A stretch of 25,231 nucleotides of DNA from an uncultured Prevotellaceae bacterium (GTDB lineage: Bacteria > Bacteroidota > Bacteroidia > Bacteroidales > Bacteroidaceae): contig CAMJLI010000011.1 in NCBI GenBank assembly GCA_946406585.1, positions 1-25,231 of the forward strand, in the 5' to 3' direction. Position 1 is the stretch's first letter. Each line of letters starts with the position of its first letter. Below the pieces are notes generated by a model, which worked only from the letters and a program-made list of their open reading frames with translations, made no database searches and was not told where the DNA came from. The position numbers and the translations under genes were made by a program. Positions 7,837-18,000 of the stretch are shown piece after piece.

Positions 7837-10800
7837 ATGAAAAGAAAACTCATCATCAGTTTTTGCATGGGTGCGGCGCTGCTACTATCACCATTGGAGA
7901 CATTGGCACAGGGGCAGACAGTGAAAGGCACCGTGCTTGATGAAAACGGCGAACCTATCATCGGTGCCACCATCCTCGTCGCCGGCGAGAAAGGCGGCGG
8001 CACCATCACCGACCTCGACGGCAACTATGAAATACAAGTGCCTGCCGAATCCAAGATCACTGTTTCCTACTTGGGATACATCACCCAGACAGTGAAGCCT
8101 GGTGGCGTGATACGCTTGGCAGAAGACAACCAAAGCCTCGAAGAAGTGGTGGTGGTGGGCTACGGCACACAGAAGATGAAGAATGTGACAGGTGCCGTGG
8201 AAACCATCTCACCCAAAGACATCCAAGACCTCTCGGTGGGTAGCCTTGGAGATGCTCTCGTAGGAATGTTCAACGGCGTTAGCGTGAACGCCGGCGGATA
8301 TCGTCCCGGACAAAGCCCTTCGCTCAACATACGTCAGAGCAACGTGCTCGCAAGTTCCACGACACCCGGTTCCACGCGAGGCGGCGACCCCAACCCTTCA
8401 CCGCTCTATGTCATCGATGGTTTCATCTCAACTGAGGAAGCCTTCAACAACCTTGATGTCAGCGAAGTGGAGAGCATCACCGTGCTGAAGGATGCTTCAG
8501 CTGCCGTATATGGCGCACGTGCTGCATATGGTGTCGTACTCGTGAAGACCAAGCAAGGTGAGAACAGCGCACCAAAAATCAGCTATTCAGGACAGCTTGG
8601 ATGGACCGACGCACTCTACACACCCAAGATGCTCAATTCGTATGAATACATGAAGGTGTTCAATACCATTCGTGCCGCAAACACGTCAACGCAAGAAAAC
8701 ATCGAAATGCGCACGCAACTCTTCCAGGCCGATGAAATGGAGGCTGCCCGCAACCTCAACTACGACCTGCTCGACAAGGAATGGAAGGCCGCGCTGACAC
8801 AACGCCACAACATCAACATCAATGGTGGCAATGACAAAGCCACCTACTTCGCCGGTGTGTCATACTATACCCAGGACGGTAACATCGGACGCCTCGACTA
8901 TGACCGCTGGAACTTCCGCGCCGGCATCAACGCCAACATCGGCAAGTACGTGAAGACGGCACTGCAGGTGAGCGGCGACTGGGGAGAGCGCAACAACTCC
9001 ACCACACCTCAAGGTGGCGGCACCGACTACGACTACAGATGGCTGATGACACACCTGCGCTTCGTGCCCGACTATGTGGGTGGCTATCCTCTTGTCTATA
9101 GCGGAATGGAAAACGGCATTCCCACCAGCGCAACACAACTCTACAACTTCGCCGCCGTGCAAAACCACAGCGACAACTTGCAAGACCAGTCGAACAACCT
9201 GAACATCAACGGAAGCATACAATTCGACTTCGACTGGATAAAGCCTCTCAAGGGACTATCTGCCAAAGTGTCGTACTCCAAGTCTATCAGCAACAGCAAA
9301 ACCAACACTGTGCAGACCATACAGGACGTATATCGCATGATATCACGCACAGGTTCGGGCAACCACCTCTACACGGGTGAGGGAGCCGTATATGACGACA
9401 ACACGATGGGTGTGCTCCGTCTCGTGAGCAATGGTGGATTGCTAAATCGTAGCATGGGACGTGGCGACAGTTACCAATTCAACTTCGTGCTGCAATATGC
9501 ACGGCAATTTGGACTGCACGACGTAAGCGGACTTGTGACACTTGAGAAGACAGAAGCATGGAGTGAAGATCTCTATGGCAGCATCACCGACCTCATTGCA
9601 TACCAAGACGGACAGTCTAGCTCCGGCACAGGTGACAAGGACGTGTCGTTCAACCGCTCAGAGAGCGGCATGCTCTCCTACGTTGGCCGTTTCAACTATG
9701 CTTACGCCAGCAAATACCTCTTCGAGTTCCTCTTCCGTGCCGACGCCTCCACAAAGTTCGCTCCCAAAAACTATTGGGGCAAGTTCCCGTCAGTCAGTGC
9801 CGGCTGGGTGATATCCGAAGAAAACTGGTTCCAGAACAACGTGAAATGGGTGGACTTCCTCAAGATTCGTGCTTCATGGGGCTTGATGGGACGCGACAAC
9901 ATACGTGCCTGGCTGTGGACACAGCTGTATGAGCGCAACGCAGCCAAGGGTGCCATCTTCGGCAGCAATGGTTTGAACAGCGATGTAGGCTACGCCCTCG
10001 TGATGCCCAAAGCAGGTGTGAACTCCGACGTACACTGGGACAAGACCTACAAGACCAACATCGGTATCGACGCCCACTTCCTGCGCAACCGCCTGACATT
10101 CGACTTCAACTTCTACTACGACCGTGGTCGCGAGCTTTTCGCAACACGCACTGGAACATCCATGTTCCCCACCACCGTGGGCACCCAGGCAACACCTGAG
10201 AACTACGGAGAATTAGACGCTTGGGGATGGGAGTTGAACGTAGGCTGGCGCGACAAGATAGGCAAAGACATCAACTACTGGCTCAAGCTCTCCACAGGCT
10301 TCAGCGACAACAAGATGCTGAAGACCAACTTCCAAGCCATACCAGAATACGGTGACATGGTTTATGGCGAGCGCACCGACCGTGGTGTGTGGGGCTTCAA
10401 GTGCCTCGGCATGTTCCGTAGTTACCAAGACATTGAGGAATATTTCGACCGCTACGGCATCACCGAATACCTTGGCATGACAAAGAGCGAAGTACGACCA
10501 GGCATGTTGATTTATGAAGACATCCAAGGCGACAACAACGGTGACGGCACCTATGGCCCGCGCGATGGCAAGGTGACCGCCGGCAACGACTTCATCCGCC
10601 TGTCGGAATACTCAAGCAACCCCTATGGCTGCACACTTAACCTTGGTGGCAGTTACAAGAGTTTCTCAATTCAAGCACAACTCAGTGCCGGTTGGGGTGC
10701 CAAGATGCTGGTGGGCACCGACTTCCGCAGTGCGGCATTCAAGAACTCGTCTGGCGGCAATGGCTATGAATACGACAACATGCCATCTGCCTTCAGCGAC

Positions 10801-11148
10801 ATGTTCAACTACGAGGACATCTACGATGCCTCGGGACACGTTACAGTGCCAGCCAACCTGACAGCCTGGATGCCCAACATGCGCTACACCACCAACGCAC
10901 AGGCCTCCACTTTCTGGCTCATCGACGCCACCACGGTCACCCTGCGCAACATCACTGTAGCCTACACCCTGCCACGCTCATTAGTGAAACTCGCCGGCAT
11001 CAGCAGCGTGCGACTAAACCTCACCGTGCAGAATGCCATCAACTTCATCAACAACTACCCCGACAAGAGTTGGGCATCATGGGCCGGAAGCTATGGTCGC
11101 TATCCCAACTTGCGCAAAATCACAATGGGTGTCAATGTCTCGTTCTAA
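7837..11148 (+). CDS. SusC-like TonB-dependent outer-membrane transporter
   Basis: This 1103-residue protein has a signal peptide (residues 1-24, ending TLA, then Q). It continues with a carboxypeptidase-D regulatory-like domain (about 28-95, VKGTVLDENGEPIIGATI ... GYITQTVKPGG) and a TonB box-like segment (102-112, EEVVVVGYGTQ). A plug domain follows (about 115-240, with SPLYVIDGF and ESITVLKDASAAVYGARAAYGVV), then the 22-stranded barrel ending in an aromatic residue (GVNVSF). There is no N-terminal secretin/STN domain, so control by an anti-sigma factor through this protein is not suggested. It imports oligosaccharides through the outer membrane, energised by TonB-ExbBD, in complex with the SusD-like protein encoded 18 bases downstream. 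The substrate is inferred from the PL11 lyase nearby to be rhamnogalacturonan fragments. Confidence 0.97.
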   Translation: MKRKLIISFCMGAALLLSPLETLAQGQTVKGTVLDENGEPIIGATILVAGEKGGGTITDLDGNYEIQVPAESKITVSYLGYITQTVKPGGVIRLAEDNQSLEEVVVVGYGTQKMKNVTGAVETISPKDIQDLSVGSLGDALVGMFNGVSVNAGGYRPGQSPSLNIRQSNVLASSTTPGSTRGGDPNPSPLYVIDGFISTEEAFNNLDVSEVESITVLKDASAAVYGARAAYGVVLVKTKQGENSAPKISYSGQLGWTDALYTPKMLNSYEYMKVFNTIRAANTSTQENIEMRTQLFQADEMEAARNLNYDLLDKEWKAALTQRHNININGGNDKATYFAGVSYYTQDGNIGRLDYDRWNFRAGINANIGKYVKTALQVSGDWGERNNSTTPQGGGTDYDYRWLMTHLRFVPDYVGGYPLVYSGMENGIPTSATQLYNFAAVQNHSDNLQDQSNNLNINGSIQFDFDWIKPLKGLSAKVSYSKSISNSKTNTVQTIQDVYRMISRTGSGNHLYTGEGAVYDDNTMGVLRLVSNGGLLNRSMGRGDSYQFNFVLQYARQFGLHDVSGLVTLEKTEAWSEDLYGSITDLIAYQDGQSSSGTGDKDVSFNRSESGMLSYVGRFNYAYASKYLFEFLFRADASTKFAPKNYWGKFPSVSAGWVISEENWFQNNVKWVDFLKIRASWGLMGRDNIRAWLWTQLYERNAAKGAIFGSNGLNSDVGYALVMPKAGVNSDVHWDKTYKTNIGIDAHFLRNRLTFDFNFYYDRGRELFATRTGTSMFPTTVGTQATPENYGELDAWGWELNVGWRDKIGKDINYWLKLSTGFSDNKMLKTNFQAIPEYGDMVYGERTDRGVWGFKCLGMFRSYQDIEEYFDRYGITEYLGMTKSEVRPGMLIYEDIQGDNNGDGTYGPRDGKVTAGNDFIRLSEYSSNPYGCTLNLGGSYKSFSIQAQLSAGWGAKMLVGTDFRSAAFKNSSGGNGYEYDNMPSAFSDMFNYEDIYDASGHVTVPANLTAWMPNMRYTTNAQASTFWLIDATTVTLRNITVAYTLPRSLVKLAGISSVRLNLTVQNAINFINNYPDKSWASWAGSYGRYPNLRKITMGVNVSF

Positions 11149-11166
11149 CTTAAAAGGATTATCAAG

Positions 11167-13413
11167 ATGAACAACTACAATATAATCAAGACAGCCCTCG
11201 TGCTGGGAGCCATAGGCATGGGGGTGACCTCGTGCAGCGACGAATTCCTGAAAGAGAAGAAGAATTACGGCAACTTCAACCAGACAACGGCCTACAGCAA
11301 TTACAATGGTGCCCTGGAACGTGTGAACAACCTCTATTTCTGGATGTTGCCCACCTCTGACGGAGGCGACGGCAACGGCACCAACAAGCCCAACGACTGG
11401 ACGCCTGTCGGAAACCCCGACAAATGGTCGAAAAGCACTGACGAATATGGTGGATTCTCCATCTTCGTTGACCCTAATAATGAAATCACATACAATTTCA
11501 GCGGTTCCAACTTCGATTTCTTCTATGTGGCAAACGACGTTTACAGCCCTTGGGGACATATCCGCAACTGCAACGACGTTATAGAGAACGTGCAGAAAGC
11601 CAACCTCACCGAAGAAGAGAAGAATACGCTGCTTGGACAAGCTTATTTCTTCCGAGGATACATGTACTACCACCTCGTCACCATCTATGGCGGCGTGCCC
11701 ATCATCGACCATGTGCAAGACCCCATCCTCGGCAACGAGGAAGATGGCAACGACCTCATCGTGCCCCGCAAGACCACCAAGGAATGTGTTGACTTCATCT
11801 GCCAGGACTTTGAACGTGCAGCCCAGATACTGCCCGCCCGCTGGCAGAACGAAGCTCAAGACTTCGGCAGGGTGACATCGGGTCTCGCCCAGGCCATGCT
11901 TGGCAAGATGCTCCTTTATTATGCCAGTCCTGTGTTCAACCGCGCCGACGACATGAGTCGCTGGGAGGCAGCCTACACAGCCAACAAGGCAGCCCTCGAC
12001 AAGTTGAAGGCTGGTGGTTTCGGTCTGGCATACGCTGGAAATGGCGGCGAGAAGAACGCTGCCAACTGGGCAAAAATGTGGATGGACTACACTGGCAGCG
12101 ACGGAAGCGTGAACGAAGCAGTATTCATCACCCTGCACAACACCAAAGACAATGTCTCCGGACAGCCCGACTATGGCAAATACAACCGCTGGGAGCACAG
12201 CATCCGCCCGAAGAACACCAACGGCGGCGGTGGCTACACACCAACAGCAGAGATGGTGGACCTCTTCCCCATGGCAGACGGACTGCGACCAGGAGAGAGC
12301 AGCATACCATACGACAAGCTCAATTTCTGGCTAAATCGCGACCCGAGATTCTACCGCACTTTTGCTTTTCCTGGCGTGGAATGGCAGTGGAGCGAAGGCG
12401 GCGTAAGCCTCTCCGACCCATCACTCAACGGCATCATCCCCACAGATGTCTACACCACAGGACGCAAATATGCACTTTGGAGCTACATGTGGAACGACAA
12501 CGAAGACGACCTGGAGAAAGTGACCACTTCAAGTGGCTATTGGGCAGAACTGCTCACCCAGACTACCGACAAGGCAAGCAGCCACTCCATCTACGTGCGC
12601 AAGCGCACCGATGACTTGCACCTGCACACCACTCCTTTCTATGAGTACATCAACAGCCAGAGCAACCCGAAGGGCTTCATGAAGAACGCGGCTCCACTGC
12701 TCGCCATGCGCTATGCCGAAGTACTGCTCAACTTCGCCGAGGCTGCTTGCGGTGCCGGCCACTATGACGAAGCAGTGCAAGCCCTGCAGCAGATTCGCGC
12801 ACGTGTGGGATACACCGCAGCCAACAACTACGGACTACCCTCCGGCATCAATGGCGACCGTGCCAAGCTCTTCAACACCATTCTTTACGAACGTCAGGTG
12901 GAACTGGCATACGAAGGCAACCGTTATGGCGACATGCACCGATGGATGCTCTTCGATGGTGGTGTGGGACAAGGCAACATCAAGTCGACATGGGCTTTGA
13001 CCGGATTCAGTGGCAACACATGCAACTACCTCGGCGTGAAACCGCTCAACGGCACCAAGCGCCACCAGATAGTGCTCTACTGCCTTGACGCATCCACCAC
13101 CGACCCGACAGAAGGCAACCGTCCCGATCCGATAACCCTCGACGAGGACATGACACGCACGGGCAGCAACTACAACGACAACAAGGTAAGGGAGTTGGCT
13201 GAATTCTATGAGATATTCTTGGGACGAAAGGATGTGAACCTCGACGGCAACGATGACGCACTCACCATCCAATACCGACCCACATACTATTTCCTCGGAC
13301 TACGCCAGAATGCCATGCAGACCAACCCGACACTGCACCAGACAGTGGGATGGCACGACTTGGGAAGGAATGCTGATGGTCTGTTCGACCCACTTGCCGA
13401 CACGCTACCATAA
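11167..13413 (+). CDS. SusD-like surface glycan-binding lipoprotein
   Basis: This 748-residue protein has a lipoprotein signal ending in VTSC (Cys23) followed by SDE, the acidic context of surface-exposed Bacteroidota lipoproteins. The N-terminal SusD region contains the hallmark LGQAYFFRGYMYYHLVTIYGG (around 156-176). The C-terminal RagB/SusD region contains RYAEVLLNFAEAA (515-527) and the helix ILYERQVELAYEGNRYGDMHRW. SusD proteins usually have 500-650 residues, so this one is large; the extra length seems to lie in loops between the two halves (about 330-510). An AAAGGA element (11153-11158), 8 bases before the ATG, is a good Shine-Dalgarno sequence, which is uncommon in this phylum. It acts as the lid of the SusC transporter. 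A bidirectional terminator follows directly. Confidence 0.96.
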   Translation: MNNYNIIKTALVLGAIGMGVTSCSDEFLKEKKNYGNFNQTTAYSNYNGALERVNNLYFWMLPTSDGGDGNGTNKPNDWTPVGNPDKWSKSTDEYGGFSIFVDPNNEITYNFSGSNFDFFYVANDVYSPWGHIRNCNDVIENVQKANLTEEEKNTLLGQAYFFRGYMYYHLVTIYGGVPIIDHVQDPILGNEEDGNDLIVPRKTTKECVDFICQDFERAAQILPARWQNEAQDFGRVTSGLAQAMLGKMLLYYASPVFNRADDMSRWEAAYTANKAALDKLKAGGFGLAYAGNGGEKNAANWAKMWMDYTGSDGSVNEAVFITLHNTKDNVSGQPDYGKYNRWEHSIRPKNTNGGGGYTPTAEMVDLFPMADGLRPGESSIPYDKLNFWLNRDPRFYRTFAFPGVEWQWSEGGVSLSDPSLNGIIPTDVYTTGRKYALWSYMWNDNEDDLEKVTTSSGYWAELLTQTTDKASSHSIYVRKRTDDLHLHTTPFYEYINSQSNPKGFMKNAAPLLAMRYAEVLLNFAEAACGAGHYDEAVQALQQIRARVGYTAANNYGLPSGINGDRAKLFNTILYERQVELAYEGNRYGDMHRWMLFDGGVGQGNIKSTWALTGFSGNTCNYLGVKPLNGTKRHQIVLYCLDASTTDPTEGNRPDPITLDEDMTRTGSNYNDNKVRELAEFYEIFLGRKDVNLDGNDDALTIQYRPTYYFLGLRQNAMQTNPTLHQTVGWHDLGRNADGLFDPLADTLP

Positions 13414-13419
13414 AAGTAG

Positions 13420-13478
13420 AAAATCACGGGGCAGGTTCTTGATTCTTCCTGAAATCAAAAACCTGCCCCCGTGATTTT
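13420..13478. terminator. Bidirectional terminator between susD and the ATPase gene
   Basis: Long arms AAAATCACGGGGCAGGTT (13420-13437) and AACCTGCCCCCGTGATTTT (13460-13478) pair with a single bulged C. Inside them TTGATT and AATCAA extend the stem. Both outer ends are A/T tracts, so each strand reads as GC-rich stem plus U-rich tail. It lies 7 bases after the SusD stop and 38 bases beyond the stop of the converging ATPase gene, so it probably ends both transcripts. Confidence 0.9.
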
Positions 13479-13515
13479 AGGCAACCCAAACAGCAGAAAA
13501 CACATGATGCACAGA

Positions 13516-14640
13516 CTAATACTCTTTGGAAAACCAGAGTTTATATATAGGGTCAACAAATTCAAATCTCCCCTTTCTTAATTCTATGATGTCTTTGTTA
13601 GCAAGAACATTCTTATTCTTGCTGATAGTATTAGGATTGCCCAAATGATAAAGATTCTTAATTTTAGCCGATGATAATTGGACCACTCCATCCTTTACAG
13701 CACGAAGCATCTCTATCTGACTGGGCGGCAACGTTTCTGTATCACTTTGAAACATTGGAGAATTTGTGTTAATCAACTGTTCAAGTCCATATTTAAATGT
13801 CTCTTCCGTGACTTCCTCCAAAGTGACATTCCAGATGAAATAACAAAGCTGCTGCAAATACCAAGGATGACATTCTACAATTTCACATATCTGCTCTGCA
13901 AAACACTCGGAAATGTGTTTTCCTGACTTTTCAAATGCCTTCATTATAAAAGGCATCCATTCTGCCTTTGCTATTCTTTCAAGAAACAGCATCTGCCCGA
14001 AACGATAAAAAGGAGAGTTGGAATTATTGAATATGTCAAGCATCATGTGTCGCTTACTGCCATAAAGGCAATAAGAAACGTTTTCTTGTCGTTGCCAGAC
14101 AGAACGCATTCTTCCTTCCAGATTCTTATATTCATGGAGATTCGCTAACTGCTGAAACTCATCAATGCAGACAATGATATGCAGTTTCTTACTTTGTGCC
14201 AAGGTCTCGGGAAGTTGGAGAATATCCATCATATCTCGTTCTCCTGGCGTAAACTTCAAATCGAACGCCATGAAATTAGTCACATCATCCTTGATAACCA
14301 ATTGTGGCACAACGCCTGTAAGAAATTTCTTAGCATCTTGTATGCGTCGTTCCAACTTACTTGAGGCACATTCTATCACCCGACTTGCAAACGTCCGGTA
14401 GAATTCCGCTTCAGAACCTATGCTGAAAGCATCAATAAAACAGACACGTACATTTTTGTCCTCTGCCTGCAATTCTTCCATTGCTACTTTCACCAAAGAG
14501 GACTTACCCCAACGACGTGGTGAAACCAGCATTACATTGATGTGTGAAGACAAGTACGTCTTTAACTGTGCCCGTTCTTCCACACGGTTTACAAAATTCT
14601 CCTTGCTCGCTAATGTGCCGTATTGAAATGGTGCTTTCAT
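13516..14640 (-). CDS. Archaeal-type AAA ATPase (ATP-binding protein)
   Basis: This 374-residue soluble protein has no signal peptide. The P-loop is SPRRWGKSS (40-48), the Walker B motif IIVCIDE (155-161), and a sensor-like stretch follows at YCLYGSKRHMM. The C-terminal third is a winged-helix-like region with LGNPNTISKNKNVLANKDII and FVDPIYKLWF. This is the layout of the 'archaeal ATPase' group common in Bacteroidales, STAND-like proteins whose biological role is not established. It is clearly AT-richer than its neighbours (lines 13561 and 14041 have 30% and 43% G+C), lies opposite to the PUL genes and splits the locus, so it looks inserted. No inverted-repeat ends or partner gene were seen. 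Its promoter region carries tandem palindromes. A role in glycan metabolism is not suggested. Confidence 0.88.
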   Translation of the reverse strand: MKAPFQYGTLASKENFVNRVEERAQLKTYLSSHINVMLVSPRRWGKSSLVKVAMEELQAEDKNVRVCFIDAFSIGSEAEFYRTFASRVIECASSKLERRIQDAKKFLTGVVPQLVIKDDVTNFMAFDLKFTPGERDMMDILQLPETLAQSKKLHIIVCIDEFQQLANLHEYKNLEGRMRSVWQRQENVSYCLYGSKRHMMLDIFNNSNSPFYRFGQMLFLERIAKAEWMPFIMKAFEKSGKHISECFAEQICEIVECHPWYLQQLCYFIWNVTLEEVTEETFKYGLEQLINTNSPMFQSDTETLPPSQIEMLRAVKDGVVQLSSAKIKNLYHLGNPNTISKNKNVLANKDIIELRKGRFEFVDPIYKLWFSKEY

Positions 14641-14666
14641 AAGTTTATAATCTTTTTTCCACGGTG

Positions 14667-14674
14667 CAAATATA
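14667..14674 (-). promoter_or_regulatory. -7 box of the ATPase gene
   Basis: On the minus strand this reads TATATTTG, a match to TAnnTTTG, 27 bases before the ATPase start codon. No TTTG is found at the usual distance; the -33 region is instead occupied by the tandem palindromes at 14681-14711. A regulator binding there would cover the -33 contact. Confidence 0.6.
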
Positions 14675-14680
14675 CATAAT

Positions 14681-14711
14681 ATTACCCAAAGGTAAGTTAC
14701 CCTTGGGTAAT
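14681..14711. repeat. Two tandem palindromes, putative operator of the ATPase gene
   Basis: Two 14-base palindromes, TTACCCAAAGGTAA (14682-14695) and TTACCCTTGGGTAA (14697-14710), lie one base apart with centres 15 bases apart. Together with flanking A and T they also form a near-perfect 31-base inverted repeat with one mismatch. Position, over the -33 region of the ATPase promoter, suggests an operator for a dimeric regulator bound twice. A stem-loop in RNA is possible too, since ATTTTTAT follows on the plus strand. Confidence 0.7.
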
Positions 14712-14939
14712 ATTTTTATAAAAATCTGCCTTCCGTCCTTCAATTTCCCTTCAATTGATAAAAAACGACCATTGCCTCTGAATCGCGGGGAGGGAGTCTT
14801 TGATTCATTTTGCCTTTTTGGATAGCTAGATGCACCTATCTGGAGACGGAGCGAACTGGGAGACCTTTGTAGCGGTGGTAATAGTTCCAATATGTCTCTT
14901 TTTTGTTGTTTATAATCAACTTTTTACCAATTATTTTTC

Positions 14940-14967
14940 TTGTTTTTGCCAATTATGGTTACCTTTG
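14940..14967 (+). promoter_or_regulatory. Promoter of the PL11 gene
   Basis: The -7 box TACCTTTG (14960-14967) matches the Bacteroidales consensus. The best -33 candidate is TTG at 14940-14942 with a 17-base gap, slightly shorter than usual. The expected start near 14974 gives a leader of about 100 bases. This would make the PL11 gene and the following small gene a transcription unit separate from SusC/SusD. Confidence 0.55.
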
Positions 14968-15075
14968 CATTCTGACTTTCCAAACAATGACTAAGACAGA
15001 CTATAGGCAAAGACCCTGATAAGAGGTCTGAGCCGAAGAAAGAACACCTCACGAATCTAAAAAAACAATCATCAT

Positions 15076-18000
15076 ATGAACAAAAACATTTACAAATGCC
15101 TTGTGGCTGTCATATTGTTGCTCACAGCCACAACAAGCGTTCATGCCCAACGCAAAAGCGACGTGCTGACCAGAGGACTTGTTGCAATGAAAGCAAAAAG
15201 TGGCAACTTCCTTAGTTGGAGACGTCTGGGAGAAGAATACTATGACACCTACTACAACGTGTATCGCAATGGAACAAGAATTGCAACCAACCTGAAGGCA
15301 ACCAACCTTAGTGATGCAAGTGGCAACGATGCTTCAAGCTACACCATACGTCCAGTGATAAGAGGAGTGGAGAAAGAAGCTTGCGCTGCAGTGACACCTT
15401 GGAGCAGTTATATTCCAGATAAGGGATATGGCAACCAGGACTATCCCATAGGCTATCTTGAAATACCACTACAGAAAATATATTCATACAAAGGGGTGGA
15501 TGTGACAGCAAACTACACGACCAACGACGCCGAGGTGGCAGACCTCGATGGCGATGGCGAGATGGAAATCATCATCAAGCGTATCAGCAACGATGACAAT
15601 AGCGGGTTATATGTCACAATGGAAGACCCTCACTACGACGTTTTCGAAGCCTACAAACTAAATGGAACAAGGCTGTGGTGGATAGATGTAGGCCCCAACA
15701 TGGTTAGCGGCTCAAGCACAGAATGCAACCTCATTGCATACGACTGGGACCAAGACGGCAAGGCTGAAGTACTGCTCAGAGGAGCCGACGGCATGGTATT
15801 TCATCACAACGATGGAACAACGACCAAGATAGGATACCATCCTGATGAAGACAACAGAGGCAGCATCACCCATAGAGCCAACGCGACATATACCAACACC
15901 GGATATGAATACCTGGTATATTTAAACGGAGAAACAGGCAAGCCGTATCCCATTGGCAGAAATTCCCAATACCCATTCATCGAGTATCCCCTTTCACGAG
16001 AAAGCGCAAGTGCGTGGGGAGACAACTATGGACATCGCTCGTCGAAATATTTCATGGGAGCACCCTACCTTGATGGCAAAAAGCCATTCATCTTCCTTGG
16101 CAGAGGAATATACACCCGCCACAAGATGTGCGCACTTGAGGTTGACCCCACAACCCACAAGCTAACCGAAAAATGGAGATGGGAATGCAACAATTCTTCC
16201 AGCCCTTGGTATGGTAATGGATATCATAACTACATCATAGCTGATGTGGATGAAGACGGACGCGACGAGATAGTTTATGGCTCCATGGTCATCGATGACA
16301 ATGGCAAGGGGTTGAGCACAACAGGATATGGACATGGGGATGCGCAACATGCGAGCGACTTTGACCCATACCGCAAAGGATTGGAATTCTTCGGCTGTTT
16401 GGAGGAAGGCCCATATTATGGCTTCAACTACCGCAACGCCACAACCAGCCAGGTGTATTTCAAGCACACAGGAACAGGCGACGACGGCAGGGCTTTGGCA
16501 GCCAACTTCTCCAACAGCCATCCGGGAGCATCCGGATGTTCCGCAGGGCACACCCAAATGATAAGCTGCGTGGCAGACAAGTCTTCTTCCGAAATACCGG
16601 CAATAGCCGACTACCTGATCAACTTCCGCATCTATTGGGATGGCGACTTCCTGTCAGAATACATGGGGTCGAAAAGTGCCGATGGTTGGACAATGATTGA
16701 AGGTATAGGAAAAGGACGAATGTTCACATCGAATGGCAGCTACAGCATGAATTCATATACCAAAAACGTGCCTTGCTTCCAAGGCGACATCATAGGCGAC
16801 TGGCGCGAAGAAATCATCTTGAAAGACAATGACAGCCATATCCGCATCTACACCACGGGATTCCCCACGGAACACTCAATACCAACGCTTTGGCAAGACC
16901 ACCAATACCGCCAAGCCATGGTTTGGCAGATGCATGCCTACAACCAACCGCCACACCTCAGCTATTATCTTGGAGAGATGGAAGGCATCACCATGGCTCC
17001 TCCACCACTCATCATGAACGAAAGGACTGAAATCAGCAATGGCGGCTCCATCTCATCTGCCCACGATGGCAAGCAGGTGATTGCCTGCGAAAACGCCAAC
17101 ATGACCATCAACGTCGCTGATGGTGCCTCACCATGGGTGTTCATCGACAACGCTCCCTATTGGTGCATGGGAACCGACGAAAACGGAACGACTGGCACAA
17201 AAGTAAGAACCGATGGTTCCATCGGTGCCACCAACCTGCCCCCCATCAACTACGAATACTACACCCACACCGTGACTGGCGGCGCCTTCACCGGTGCGAT
17301 GCACCTGACAAAGCAAGGCCAAGGCACGTTGGTGTTGCCTAATGTGACAGAGACCTATACAGGCAAGACAGACGTCTGGGCAGGCACACTCGAATTCAAC
17401 GGCACAATGCAAAGCAGCCCGGTATGGCTCAACCGCTTCGCCACCCTCAACTCCACCGGCGGCGTGTTCGGTTCATCCATATCTGCCGAATATGCTGCCA
17501 CCATACAGCCTGGCGGCCAATACACCAAAGTGTCCACCATCAGCGCCAACGAACTGAACCTCCGCTTCGGTTCACGCGTGGTGTTCGACCTCATGGGAAC
17601 AAATGTGGGTGACAACGACCAGATTTTCATAGGCACATTGAGCACCGAGAGCAAGGCAGGCGACAGCGTATGGGAAAACTTCGGTCCACAATACATCCAG
17701 CCAGTATTCCAATTCAACTGTCCGTACAATCCAGCCGATGGCAATTATCCAATCGGAACATTGGAAGCATTGGCAGAGGGCAGCAGCCTCAACGACATTA
17801 TTATCGAAGGAGTGGATGCATCACGCAATCCGTATCTTGAAGTTAAAGAAGGCATATTGTATCTTGTCATCGGCAACTTAAGCCCATTGGACACACCAAC
17901 AATCGACATCATCGACTGGGTGAACTACGACCTCAGCAAAGTTTATACTTCATCATCCACTACATCTTATTATCTTCCTGTGGTGGGTGCCAGTTGTGCC

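Larger units (their letters stand above)
14641..15075. other. Intergenic region between ATPase gene and PL11 gene
   Basis: This 435-base AT-rich spacer holds the ATPase -7 box and its tandem palindromes on the left, and the PL11 promoter on the right. From the expected PL11 start site (about 14974) there is a leader of roughly 100 bases containing a small stem, AGACC (15011-15015) with GGTCT (15025-15029). The stretch 14712-14880 shows nothing recognisable; an open frame there on the minus strand has no family features and is not called. Confidence 0.6.

Noticed and set aside
11077..12198. Long open frame (373 codons) on the minus strand across the start of susD
   Set aside because: It lies opposite clear SusC/SusD coding sequence, has no recognisable domain and arises from the G+C-rich codon pattern of the true genes.
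14697..14720. Reading the second palindrome plus ATTTTTAT as a plus-strand terminator
   Set aside because: There is no plus-strand transcript to end here; its position on the ATPase promoter favours an operator.
14645..14890. 81-codon minus-strand frame upstream of the ATPase gene
   Set aside because: It crosses the ATPase promoter and palindromes, has low-complexity Ser/Lys content and no start signal; probably non-coding.
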